A DNA stretch of 64,000 nt, from NCBI RefSeq assembly GCF_932526225.1, contig NC_064036.1, positions 16,702,953-16,766,952 on the forward strand. Direction: 5' to 3'. The translations under genes were made by a program, and so were the position numbers. This document shows, one piece after another, positions 43,601 to 53,750 of this stretch. The notes under the pieces are model-generated. The model was not told where the DNA came from. It searched no databases and was given only the letters and a program-made list of their open reading frames with translations. Every line of letters starts with the position of its first letter. The stretch's first letter is position 1. The DNA comes from Nematostella vectensis (Eukaryota > Cnidaria > Anthozoa > Actiniaria > Edwardsiidae).

Positions 43601-46600
43601 TCCTGGCGGAAGATGCTGAAGACACAGATTCCATCCCTCGCAGCCTAAAAAGCGACAGCAGTTGGCACCAGGACACCGGCTACAACAGCACGGATGATTT
43701 TGGCCGTGATAGTGGCGAGGAGCTTGGGATTAAGGCTATTGCATCGCCCTTGCGGAAGAACCAGTTTATGCAAGAAACTATTGTTGAGGCGTCGGAAACC
43801 GCCTCTTCTAGTGCGGAAAGTAAAATTGAACGTACTTTTGATACATCGTTTAAGAAAGCAGCAAAAGTTGAGACTTCTTTTGGGGAAGACGGAGTTGTTG
43901 AGACGTCTTTTAGAGAAGAAGCTAACGTTGATACTTCATTTAGAGACACGGCGAATAAAGAAACGTCCTTTAAAAAAACTGACAATACCTGTGTTGAGAC
44001 TTCTTTCGGTGCTGAGGAAAAACCCGAGATAACTCCAAAACTCGAGGCAGCCCAGGGAGCGACGGAAATGGCGAGTGAAGAGACTTCTTTCAAAGAACCT
44101 GACAGTACTTGTGTTGAGACTTCTTTCGGTGATGAGGAAAAACCTGAGATAACCCCTAAACTGGAAGCAGCCCAGGGAGCAAATCAAAGCGTTGAAGCAG
44201 GTCTTGCCCAAGGAGGGAAGAAAGTCAACTCGGGTGCACAGGGTGTGAGTGATGCAGGTGCCCGCGAAAGTGACGAGGGTGCTGCTGATAGGAAGAACAT
44301 GGAGGATGTGGCAAAGATGTCACGGTCGACCAGTCCCAACCTATCATCCACGTGCAGTAGTCATGACGTCACCGTCGGTAACAAAGCCTTGGATAAGGTA
44401 GGTGCATATGACGTAACACAAGGACGGTGCCCTAGAAAACGTCACTTTAGTTAATAAATCTCGTGATGAGATTTGTATGATAAGATATTGATAAGATATG
44501 TACGTCACACAGTGGGATAAGACTTATTTACTGTATGATGCCATCGTGGGCAAAATACCTTTTGGACCATTCTATTGGAAGAAGGTGCCACAGTCCTGGG
44601 AGACAGTGCTGAATAACGAATGCGCATGCGCGTGTTCTGGCGAAAACAAACAAAATCTCAGTGTTGAATCGTTCGAGTAAAGGTACGAAAGGCTGACTTC
44701 GGTCCCTTTTTCGACTTACTGTACAGCATTAAAACCATACTCTGTACATAAGATGACATACTTGTTTGATAATGAGGAAGTCATAAAGAAAATTTTAGCC
44801 TTAAGTTTGGTCTAGTTTTCTGAGCATTCGCCAAAATGTGACAGTTCGCCGGTAAAACGGCGTATGACGTTATAAGAATTAACAAAAAGAATAAGTGATC
44901 AAGGTATATATAAATATGAACACTTGATTTAGTATGCAATTTGTGCATGCACCGTAGGGCATGAGCTATGTCTGAATAGCGTTGAGTATTTTCTCATTGT
45001 GAACCTGTTTTCTGTGCCCCTTTTAGGTTATTCATAAACAGCTTCTCGTTTTTGCACTCTAGTTGATTTATCTTTTCTCTTTCCATGTATAGGTCATTCT
45101 TGCTCATCTGAAGCTGTGTGAAGAGCTTACAGGGGTATGGAATGTTTTTATTAAGTGAGTTGATTTTCTTGATCAAGAATACCGGACAAATGCTCACTAA
45201 AGCTATTTTTTACCTTGCAGTTTCTCGGTTCATTTGGTCCTATGAAGTATAAGGTAAATTCAACTATAAGATTACGAAGTATTCCCTACTAAAATATGTC
45301 CAGGAACCCTTCCACTGGCCATGTTACGCCACAGTCTTTTGACATTTTATGTTTTAACATGTTTCTAGGAAATGTCCGCGCTGACCAAGCTACGACACCA
45401 GGCGCGCGTGTTAGAGCTTCTGATCGATCTAGCTTTGCACCATGATCATACGGAGGAAATACCGCTAGAAAAGGGTAGGTTTACTACTCCTAATCTAACT
45501 GTCGTGCTGATTTGGGATCACTGATTCACTTTCCATTCCTTTCTATAGCATGTCCTGGTCTTTTCTCGAATGTTCTCGTCTGCTCCATTTGGCAAGGCAG
45601 TTGCAAGTCTAGCGTGAGTAGGCACAGCGTTTTTGATGTTAATACAGCAGTATACTGGCGTGGCGTCAGTTGGTTAAAGTTATCTATACTCCGCTTCTCA
45701 ATGTTTTTTTTTATATTTATCCGTTTAGCCCCTGTACGTGGTTGCTAAGGACCTGAAGACTTCACTCGAGGAAAGGTTCGACTCGCAAATAAAGCAAAGC
45801 TACAACAGGGTCGCTCATAGTGGTAAGAAGATACAGGATCTTTTTTTTTTAACTCGCTACAACAGCTTATCAACTTAGCAATAACCTATCATTCCCTTCG
45901 TGGTGATTATTGAGTCTGCGCACATTTCGCTGCATGAAAATTTTGCAACTTAACAACCATGTCTGTTTCTAATAACAAGACAGACACCATTATCACTAAG
46001 TGTTATCAATGAGTGTTATTTCAGTATGGGATTTTCGAGAGACTTTTTTTCTTTCATTAATGCCGATCTTTTGGCATGTTTTAAACACGTGAATCACGTA
46101 ATAATCGCGGCAATTTCATTTTGCGAAAATTTCTGTATTGTGAAATTGAATTAACACATTGACCCCTCAACCGGCCTGTACCGGCTTTGGGAAGTACCCA
46201 CAACCCAAAAAATTCATAAATGCAAAATAAACACAACAAGATGAAAATACTCCGGCATCAGTCTAAGGGATAAATGGTATTGAAGATATGCATCCAACCA
46301 AGGTGTTGGCAACTACTCTTAAGCCAAATAATAGCACAGGTTCTAAATTTCAAATCGAACAAGGAAAGAAAAGCAAAATCACCCCTCTCAATAAAACGCT
46401 CAAAATACCACACAAGGGAGAGAGAGATCAGCAAACACAGCTCAAGACACAAATAGATACCTTTATTCTGATCCTCCAGGTTCATTTCCATGGCCTCAAA
46501 ACACAATGTCCACTACTTGAAGGCTTGTAAAACCATGAAGATGCCTTTACGGATTGCAAAGCATCCTGGGAGATCCAGGGAAAAATTCACGAGGGGAGGG

Positions 46601-49600
46601 CCAGTCAACACTCCTCTCCCCAAAGTCAGATGGTTTTTTATAAGTCTTTTCACCCCGAAGCCAAACAAATCAATTCCAGGTCATACAGACCCAGAATAGC
46701 AGTGTAAACAATTTTGGAATCAATTTGGTTTCAGAAAAGACAGCATTAGGAGAGCTGTGGTGATTCATTAGAAAATTATTTTCTCATCCAGCCAAAGCCA
46801 AACAAGAAAAAATCATCATGAATCCACCTTTGCTTGCAAATATCCATTAGCAAAGCACTCAATTATACCCCAATAGACTTCATGATGTCCTGAGACACTC
46901 TCCTAATATGCTTATAGTTGTATCTTTCATGAAAAATACAAGCAACCATAAACTTGTGCTAGCTTTAGCACAACGACGATGGATTAAAAGTGAGGACCGC
47001 AAAGCACTGTTGGAAAGTTTGGATACCGCTGACTAGGTGCAGCTGTGTTTGACTTTGACGGGCTGTATAAAACTCAGAATAGGGGGGGGAGGTATCTGTT
47101 TTCAGTCTGTTTTTTGTAAATTCAGCTCAAAAATAGCCAGGAGTCAATGGGTTAACGGTAAAGTTTTTTATAAGGTTAACTTTTTCTTTTTTCCCCGCCT
47201 TTTTATGTCCGTAAGGGATTAACAATGGTGTTCATTAGCTCGGCAACGTCATATTCATTATTTAACACAATTATTTTTTATTTGATTATCTCGCCCCAGT
47301 TTTCCCAACCATCATCTGCCGGATATTGCATCAAGACCCGGATCTAATGGACGCTCACCTAGAAGAAGATGACGTCATTTCCGTCTACCAATATGAGAAC
47401 TTCTTACTTGACCATTCAAGGTAAGAACAACACCTGGTTGGCCTTCGTGTGACCGCCCGGAATCCGTCAGATATCGTTAGTGCATGTCAACGATGCCTGT
47501 TATTGTTTGCATCCAAAAGTGGAGGACAAATTATTTGAAGAAACTTCAAAATAACCATCAAAAAACAAAGTTTGATACGTTATATGCCTATTTTGATAAA
47601 AAAAAATATATAACAAGACAAAATGGCAGCTGACTTAAAGTCGTTGAACTTCAGAATAACCATTCACATGGCCATCGACCTATTGGTCGTTTAACTTCAG
47701 AATAACCATTCACACGGCCATCGACCTGTTGGTCGTTGAACTTCAGAATAACCATTCACATGGCCATCGACCTATTGGTCGTTTAACTTCAGAATAACCA
47801 TTCACACGGCCATCGACCTGTTGGTCGTTGAACTTCAGAATAACCATTCACACGGCCATCGACCTATTGGTCGTTGAACTTCAGAATAACCATTCACACG
47901 GCCATCGACCTATTGGTCGTTGAACTTCAGAATAACCATTCACACGGCCATCGACCTATTGGTCGTTTAACTTCAGAATAACCATTCACATGGCCATCGA
48001 CCTGTTGGTCGTTTAACTTCAGAATAACCATTCACATGGCCATCGACCTGTTGGTCGTTGAACTTCAGAATAACCATTCACATGGCCATCGACCTATTGG
48101 TCGTTTAACTTCAGAATAACCATTCACATGGCCATCGACCTGTTGGTCGTTGAACTTCAGAATAACCATTCACATGGCCATCGACCTATTGGATATTTTT
48201 CAAATTGCACATACATTTTTTTGTTGTTGTAGCTTTGTTGTTTTTGTGTACGTGTTGATGATAAAAATCTATTATCTTGCTCGTTGTAGGCATCACTTGT
48301 CCAAATATATCGACGAAGTAGCATATGAATGTGAGTATTCTTGTCCGCCAAATATATTTATTTTTTTTACTGCTTTTTTTTCTTACGCTTCTCTTTCCTC
48401 TCCCCCACAAATGTTTTCTAAAATAATAGCTAATTCATGTTGTACTGACGTTGATAGTGCTTATAAGCAGACGTCTGCTTTCCCCGGAGAAGGAGGCCGT
48501 TCTAGCGCAGGTATATTGCCAAAGACTATGAAACCGACTTGTGAGACAATGTCCTTATTATAAGTTTTGCATATTTGGATACTTTTCATTTTGCTTTAGG
48601 AGTAGAACTGGACCGTTCTTATTATAGGACAAATTTCAGATTTCAGTTTCAGAGTGGAAGTTCTTGTTGTAGGACGGATTGAGTTTCAGGATGAATCAAG
48701 TAGATGTTATTTGTAACAGAAGTTTACATCCTTGCAATTTTTTTCCCAGGCTTTAACTAGAAAAGTTTGTTAATGATCGCAAGCCTCAGATATTTGTTTT
48801 ATTTGCTTTGAGTGCAGACGGGATTTTTCATGTGTCCCCGTTCTAGCTACTGCCCTGTTTTCATCGATTCGTCAGACAAGTCGGTTCCTAGTCTTAAATA
48901 ATAAGAGTTTACAAGTATTCCGACAATATGTGTTTCCTGTACCCAGAACTACAATATTGCTTGCGTGTAGCTACCTGGGTGCAATCTAGGGATGTCATCA
49001 GTAATAAGCTGTTACCTGTTCGGTGCCATCAGTAATAAGCTGTTACCTGTTCGGTGTCATCAGTAATAAGCTGTTACCTGTTCGGTGTCATCAGTAATAA
49101 GCTGTTACCTGTTAGATGCCATCAGTAATAAGCTGTTACCTGTTCGGTGTCATCAGTAATAAGCTGTTACCTGTTCGGTGTCATCAGTAATAAGCTGTTA
49201 CCTGTTCGGTGTCATCAGTAATAAGCTGTTACCTGTTCGGTGCCATCAGTAATAAGCTGTTACCTGTTCGGTGCCATCAGTAATAAGCTGTTACCTGTTC
49301 GGTGTCATCAGTAATAAGCTGTTACCTGTTCGGTGCCATCAGTAATAAGCTGTTACCTGTTCGGTGTCATCAGTAATAAGCTGTTACCTGTTCGGTGTCA
49401 TCAGTAATAAGCTGTTACCTGTTCGGTGTCATCAGTAATAAGCTGTTACCTGTTCGGTGCCATCAGTAATAAGCTGTTACCTGTTCGGTGTCATCAGTAA
49501 TAAGCTGTTACCTGTTAGATGCCATCAGTAATAAGCTGTTACCTGTTCGGTGCCATTATTAATAAGCTTTTACCTGTTTGGTGTCATCATTAATAAGCTG

Positions 49601-52600
49601 TTACCTGTTCGCTATCATCAGTAATAAGCTGTTACTTGTTCGGTGCCATCAGTAATAAGCTGTTACCTGTTCGGTGTCATCAGTAATAAGCTGTTACCTG
49701 TTCGGTGCCATCAGTAATAAGCTGTTACCTGTTCGGTGTCATCAGTAATAAGCTGTTACCTGTTCGGTGTCATCAGTAATAAGCTGTTACCTGTTCGGTG
49801 CCATCAGTAATAAGCTGTTACCTGTTCGGTGCCATCAGTAATAAGCTGTTACCTGTTCGGTGTCATCAGTAATAAGCTGTTACCTGTTCGGTGCCATCAG
49901 TAATAAGCTGTTACCTGTTCGGTGTCATCAGTAATAAGCTGTTACCTGTTCGGTGTCATCAGTAATAAGCTGTTACCTGTTCGGTGTCATCAGTAATAAG
50001 CTGTTACCTGTTCGGTGCCATCAGTAATAAGCTGTTACCTGTTCGGTGTCATCAGTAATAAGCTGTTACCTGTTAGATGCCATCAGTAATAAGCTGTTAC
50101 CTGTTCGGTGCCATTATTAATAAGCTTTTACCTGTTTGGTGTCATCATTAATAAGCTGTTACCTGTTCGCTATCATCAGTAATAAGCTGTTACTTGTTCG
50201 GTGCCATCAGTAATAAGCTGTTACCTGTTCGCTATCATCAGTAATAAGCTGTTACCTGTTCGGTGCCATCAGTAATAAGCTGTTACCTGTTCGGTGTCAT
50301 CAGTAATAAGCTGTTACCTGTTCGGTGCCATCAGTAATAAGCTGTTACCTGTTCGATGTCATCAGTAATAAGCTGTTACCTGTTCGGTGTCATCAGTAAT
50401 AAGCTGTTACCTGTTCGGTGTCATCAGTAATAAGCTGTTACCTGTTCGGTGTCATCAGTAATAAGCTGTTACCTGTTCGGTGTCATCAGTAATAAGCTGT
50501 TACCTGTTCGATGTCATCAGTAATAAGCTGTTACTTGTTCGGTGCCATCAGTAATAAGCTGTTACCTGTTCGATGTCATCAGTAATAAGCTGTTACCTGT
50601 TCGGTGTCATCAGTAATAAGCTGTTACCTGTTCGGTGTCATCATTAATAAGCTGTTACCTGTTCGCTATCATCAGTAATAAGCTGTTACTTGTTCGGTGC
50701 CATCAGTAATAAGCTGTTACCTGTTCGGTGTCATCAGTAATAAGCTGTTACCTGTTCGGTGTCATCAGTAATAAGCTGTTACCTGTTCGATGTCATCAGT
50801 AATAAGCTGTTACCTGTTCGGTGTCATCAGTAATAAGCTGTTACCTGTTCTGTGCCATCAGTAATAAGCTGTTACCTGTTCGGTGTCATCAGTAATAAGC
50901 TGTTACCTGTTCGGTGCCATCAGTAATAAGCTGTTACCTGTTTGGTGCCATCAGTAATAAGCTGTTACCTGTTCGGTGCCATCAGTAATAAGCTGTTACC
51001 TGGTCGGTGTCATCAGTAATAAGCTGTTACCTGGTCGATGTCATCAGTAATAAGCTGTTACCTGGTCGGTGCCATCAGTAATAAGCTGTTACCTGTTCGA
51101 TGTCATCAGTAATAAGCTGTTACCTGGTCGGTGTCATCAGTAATAAGCTGTTACCTGTTCGGTGTCATCAGTAATAAGCTGTTACCTGTTCGGTGCCATC
51201 AGTAATAAGCTGTTACCTGTTCGGTGCCATCAGTAATAAGCTGTTACCTGTTCGGTGTCATCAGTAATAAGCTGTTACCTGTTCGGTGCCATCAGTAATA
51301 AGCTGTTACCTGTTCGATGTCATCAGTAATAAGCTGTTACCTGTTCGGTGTCATCAGTAATAAGCTGTTACCTGTTCGGTGTCATCAGTAATAAGCTGTT
51401 ACCTGTTCGGTGTCATCAGTAATAAGCTGTTACCTGTTCGGTGCCATCAGTAATAAGCTGTTACCTGTTCGGTGTCATCAGTAATAAGCTGTTACCTGTT
51501 CGGTGTCATCAGTAATAAGCTGTTACCTGTTCGGTGCCATCAGTAATAAGCTGTTACTTGTTCGGTGTCATCAGTAATAAGCTGTTACCTGTTCGGTGCC
51601 ATCAGTAATAAGCTGTTACCTGTTCGGTGCCATCAGTAATAAGCTGTTACCTGTTCGGTGTCATCAGTAATAAGCTGTTACCTGTTCGGTAGCTCAAGCA
51701 GTACGGAGAGGTGCCGCTGACCAGGATCTGTTTCTCGGCCGTGCTCTCCTTGCTCGTTGATAAGGACAGGCACCTCGTGCAAGCAGCAGGTAAGAAAAAC
51801 ACATTCACATGTTGTCTATATTCACTTGGTGTTTGATGTTTCATTATTGTGGAAACACAACTATCGACCTTTTCCTAGATCATCATCAAGCTCCTCCGCA
51901 GGCGTCTCGCGTGGAAAACGAGTGGGGCCTGGATTATTGGTTAGGGGATTTTGTCGCCCTCGCCTCTTCCGGCTTCCTGTTCCCGTTCAACTCGCCACAG
52001 GAACCCCAATTCATAAACATACTGAAAAAGTAAAAAAACACTCAAGATGCCTGTGGAGGGAGCTAGATTATCATAACGATAAGGATAGTATTTCTATCAT
52101 AACCATAATCATTTCTACATCATCATCATCATCCCATATGACTTTCTTATTATCTTCATTATCATCACCATCATAATCAGCAAAAGAGTCCTTCAAGCAA
52201 CCTTTAGTTTTATCCAGACAAATTATGTGGAACTTGAAATAACCAACTAAAAAAAGTTCTACAAAGTTCAATCGAAAATATGGCAATGCTCCCAAATCAG
52301 CCGTTGAAAATGGATGCTTTCTCACACCCGGTATTTTACTAAGATGACAAAATAGAGGCTGACACGAGACTTTTTAATAAACTCGCAATAAAATTGCTGA
52401 TTTGTGCTCATCCCTTGTGTATTTTGATCATTTCTTTAGAGTCGTTCCTGTGCAGTTTGATGAAGGATAGCGACGCAAGGCGAAAGGTTTTTAAGACTGT
52501 GAGCTTCCCTTAGGATTATCACCTGTCAAAAAATTTACATGTCTATTTTTACTCTGAAGGCGGTTACCCTAGCAACCGAGGCGATGGAAGAAAGCGATGA

Positions 52601-53453
52601 CCGTTTACGAGAAGGCGCGTGTCTGGCGCTAACAGTCCTTCAGGTAAAGGTAGCAATAAAACTCTCCTCCAGGTAAAGCTGGGTAGTGTCGTTATGATTT
52701 TCTCATTGTGTTTGGCCAGGTCCCTGTGTGGTTATTATTGTTATTGTGTTTGGCCAGGTCCGTGATTGCATCGCGCAGCTACTCTACCTAAGCAGATGCG
52801 ATGTCCCGAATGTCAAGGCTGCAGCCAAGAAGGCGTTAGCTGCATTCGGTAAGGGTCCCCACCTTCACTTCTCCTCTTCTTTACTTTATAGACACAATTT
52901 TATTAGGGATTTGGTTTAACATTCTAGCTCACATAAGCACCAATCCCTAAGTTGTTCGTAGTTCTTACCTGTTTCCTGATCTAATATTTAGTTTCTAGTT
53001 TTCCCCTTTTTGGTGGTGTGTGTGTGTGTGTGCGGGGGGGGGGGCGTGCTCGGTCACCGCATATTCAGTCTGTGACTGTGACTCATCTGGTTACGACTAA
53101 CCCCAAATAAGGCTACCACACATAAGAAATTATTCCTCGTTAAATCTACGTACTCTAAAGGCTGATTTAGACAGTATGATTTTGTCGTACGAGACTTGCC
53201 CGCAACAACTCTACAACTCGAGTCGTAGAGTGTAAATCAGCCTACGACTCCGCTTGGACGTTCGGCTACGAGAGCTGTAGTGTGTAATTAAGAAGTAAGA
53301 CATGTAGTAGGCAGGTCGCATACGACTAAATCAGCTGTCTTATTCCGTCTTAAGATATTCGACCGTGTTGTCTTCGCAGGTGAGGAGGGTGCAGGGGCCA
53401 TGAAGCAGGCGCCATTTTCCTCGAATGCTGGGCTCGAAGGTCTTCTCTACTAA
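34526..53453 (+). CDS. Gene 2: RIPOR/FAM65 family Rho-interacting cell polarisation regulator
   Basis: Exons 34526-34617, 34900-35097, 35542-35590, 36686-36714, 36847-36871, 37293-37341, 37540-37628, 38097-38160, 38503-38546, 38817-38900, 39133-39261, 39422-39483, 39620-39781, 40250-40307, 40579-40735, 42539-42600, 43537-44397, 45093-45134, 45221-45253, 45369-45474, 45549-45613, 45729-45822, 47300-47420, 48290-48330, 48458-48510, 51693-51789, 52440-52498, 52560-52643, 52758-52848, 53380-53453. Phases match at every junction; total 3174 nt, about 1057 residues, close to vertebrate RIPORs (about 950-1220). Family marks: SQSFSVAAGR, GFGRLCSGDTYDVF, NVSVGSV, LKLTVEW, SLDRALQHLIP, SISISVESALESFDFL, FGEEGAGA. 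Vertebrate RIPORs bind Rho GTPases and act in cell polarity and migration; the same role is inferred. Start uncertain. Exon 37540 uses a poor polypyrimidine tract. Confidence 0.9.
35620..36490 (+). repeat. 21-bp minisatellite right after a gene 2 donor
   Basis: About 41 units of AGCATTATACTGTGCCATCAT (21 bp) starting some 30 bp after the donor at 35591. Variants GCACCACC, GCCGTC, TACCATC. Multiple-of-three unit, so long repetitive frames are open on both strands; not genes. A G18 homopolymer follows at about 36542-36559. Confidence 0.95.
37640..37970 (+). repeat. 32-bp minisatellite after the donor of exon 37540-37628
   Basis: About ten units of GCTAGCATGGTAACCAAGG followed by CTTTGTTGCCAAG, with alternating GACCAGTATGG. 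Fills the first part of the intron. Confidence 0.9.
38097..39483 (+). other. RIPOR conserved core (GFxRLC to LxVEW block)
   Basis: Exons 38097-38160 (LCSLEEELESKLGIFRFKIE), 38503-38546 (GLVGFGRLCSGDTYD), 38817-38900 (VFIKHGFSFKWKSRCKV), 39133-39261 (FTLPPGINDELSMRVIEM, NVSVGSVVLKSRN) and 39422-39483 (SVPLNRTGSMKLKLTVEW). This beta-rich stretch is the most conserved signature of the family and aligns block by block with the GFARLC..LSLEVTW region of human RIPOR1. Confidence 0.9.
39856..39991 (+). other. Candidate alternative (3'-terminal) exon of gene 2
   Basis: An acceptor-like AACAG at 39851-39855 precedes CTGTGCACATAGTGCCAACA, a duplicate of the end of exon 39620-39781 (CCTGCACATAGTGCCAACA). 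Joined in phase 2 from that exon it stays open for 45 codons, S-CAHSANSDRRYERLDS..., ending TAC GTG TAT TAA. It has no good donor of its own, so it would make a truncated protein ending after the core block. No expression evidence. Confidence 0.4.
40736..42515 (+). repeat. 28-bp minisatellite copying the donor of exon 40579-40735
   Basis: About 60 units of GGACATACAAAGGTAACA followed by TAAGATGACA. The exon end is CCAGACATATAAAG/GTAAAC and each unit contains the near-identical ACATACAAAG/GTAAC or GTGAC. The first degenerate unit starts within 60 bp of the donor, and the array runs to within about 25 bp of the next acceptor at 42538. Short variant units GGTGAGATGACAGAA occur in a cluster near 41510-41760. 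Confidence 0.95.
42601..43536 (+). other. Gene 2 intron without recognisable features
   Basis: About 0.9 kb, no tandem repeat and no exon-like sequence that fits the frame on either side. Likewise 44398-45092 contains nothing I can name. Confidence 0.5.
43537..44397 (+). other. Large acidic disordered exon with ETSF repeats (gene 2)
   Basis: An 861-nt phase 0-0 exon, 287 residues. It opens with the conserved SLSRSSISISVESALESF, DFLAEDAED, then turns into Ser/Thr/Glu-rich sequence. Eight (E/D)TSF motifs follow at about 10-residue steps, the last part as two copies of a roughly 40-residue block (CVETSFG, EEKPEITPKLEAAQGA). Vertebrate RIPORs also have a long disordered middle here, but with unrelated sequence. 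Confidence 0.85.
46155..47151. mobile_element. Non-autonomous piggyBac-like element (TTAA flanks) in a gene 2 intron
   Basis: A 997-bp insert between TTAA at 46151-46154 and TTAA at 47152-47155. Its ends are inverted repeats: CACATTGACCCCT at the left, and AGGAGTCAATGGG (reverse complement CCCATTGACTCCT) at the right, 11 of 13 matching. TTAA target duplication with CAC/CCC-type ends is the hallmark of piggyBac transposons. No transposase frame inside, so it depends on an autonomous partner. No splice-relevant sequence disrupted. Confidence 0.75.
47641..48190 (+). repeat. 46-bp minisatellite in gene 2 intron
   Basis: About 12 units of TCGTTGAACTTCAGAATAAC, CATTCACATGGCCATCGACC and TATTGG (46 bp), with C/T variants CACACGG/CACATGG and CTATT/CTGTT. 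Ends about 100 bp before exon 48290. Confidence 0.95.
48985..51692 (+). repeat. 31-bp minisatellite abutting the acceptor of exon 51693-51789
   Basis: About 87 units of GTCATCAGTAATAAGCTGTT plus ACCTGTTCGGT (31 bp), variants GCCATC, CGATG, TAGATG, CGCTATC, GGTCGG. A block containing CATTATTAATAAGCTTTTAC is repeated (about 49550 and 50110), showing larger duplication. The last unit is cut by the real acceptor (GTTCGGTAG at 51684-51692), so the pyrimidine tract and AG of that splice site are themselves part of the array. Confidence 0.96.
52712..52760 (+). repeat. Duplicated acceptor before exon 52758-52848
   Basis: TGTGTTTGGCCAGGTCC occurs twice, with AG at about 52719-52720 and 52756-52757. 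The second is the acceptor that keeps the RIPOR frame (VRDCIAQ). Spacing about 37 bp. Confidence 0.8.
53011..53045. repeat. GT microsatellite and G-run
   Basis: (GT) repeats followed by about ten G residues, in the last intron of gene 2. Confidence 0.85.
53158..53300. repeat. Small fold-back element in the last intron of gene 2
   Basis: GGCTGATTTAGAC near 53160 is mirrored by GTAAATCAGCC near 53232, with an internal near-palindrome CTCTACAACTCGAGTCGTAGAG. CGTACGAGACTTGC and related CG-containing words recur, as in miniature inverted-repeat elements. No target duplication identified. Confidence 0.5.
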
Positions 53454-53744
53454 GCAATCCACGCATTCCTATTCCATTCCACGGTTTTCCCTCCCAGGAC
53501 CAAGAAATCCGACTCATAAAGCAGTTGAAAGGGAATTCGGGGATTTCAGAAACCTAAGAAATTTATTTAAGAGATGCTCAGAATTATTTACTTTTCGCTT
53601 AGAATTATCAGAGAAATACGACTATAAGCGATACCGATTGTATTGGATTCGTTATTGCCTTGGCGAAATAAGCCAAAGATGTATTGCTATTATTAAGAGA
53701 TTATATAAAAACGTACAGAATTTTTATGTCTTAAATGATTTTTA

Positions 53745-53750
53745 ATTAAA
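53745..53750 (+). terminator. Candidate polyadenylation signal of gene 2
   Basis: ATTAAA about 290 bp after the RIPOR stop codon (TAA 53451-53453), followed by a T-rich stretch (TTGTTTCGTTTTCTTTTCTG). ATTAAA is the commonest variant signal in animals. Confidence 0.45.

Larger units (their letters stand above)
45093..53453 (+). other. RIPOR C-terminal HEAT-like helical region (13 exons)
   Basis: Exons from 45093 on encode an all-helical region: VILAHLKLCEELTG, FLGSFGPMKYK, MSALTKLRHQARVLELLIDL, VFPTIICRILHQDPDLMDAH, HHLSKYIDEVAYE, LLISRRLLSPEKEAVLAQ, LKQYGEVPLTRICFSAVLSL, ESFLCSLMKDSDARRK, DDRLREGACLALTVLQ, VRDCIAQLLYLSRC, VKAAAKKALAAFGEEG. The repeated pattern of helix pairs with small residues resembles HEAT/armadillo repeats. 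The 53-nt exon 48458-48510 was found only because both neighbours needed its phase (1 to 0); it reads as the missing helix. Confidence 0.85.

Noticed and set aside
53425-53745. 106-codon frame overlapping the RIPOR stop, ending near the poly(A) signal
   Set aside because: It is in another frame than the RIPOR exon, has no family pattern, and the RIPOR stop at 53451 agrees with the expected C-terminus.
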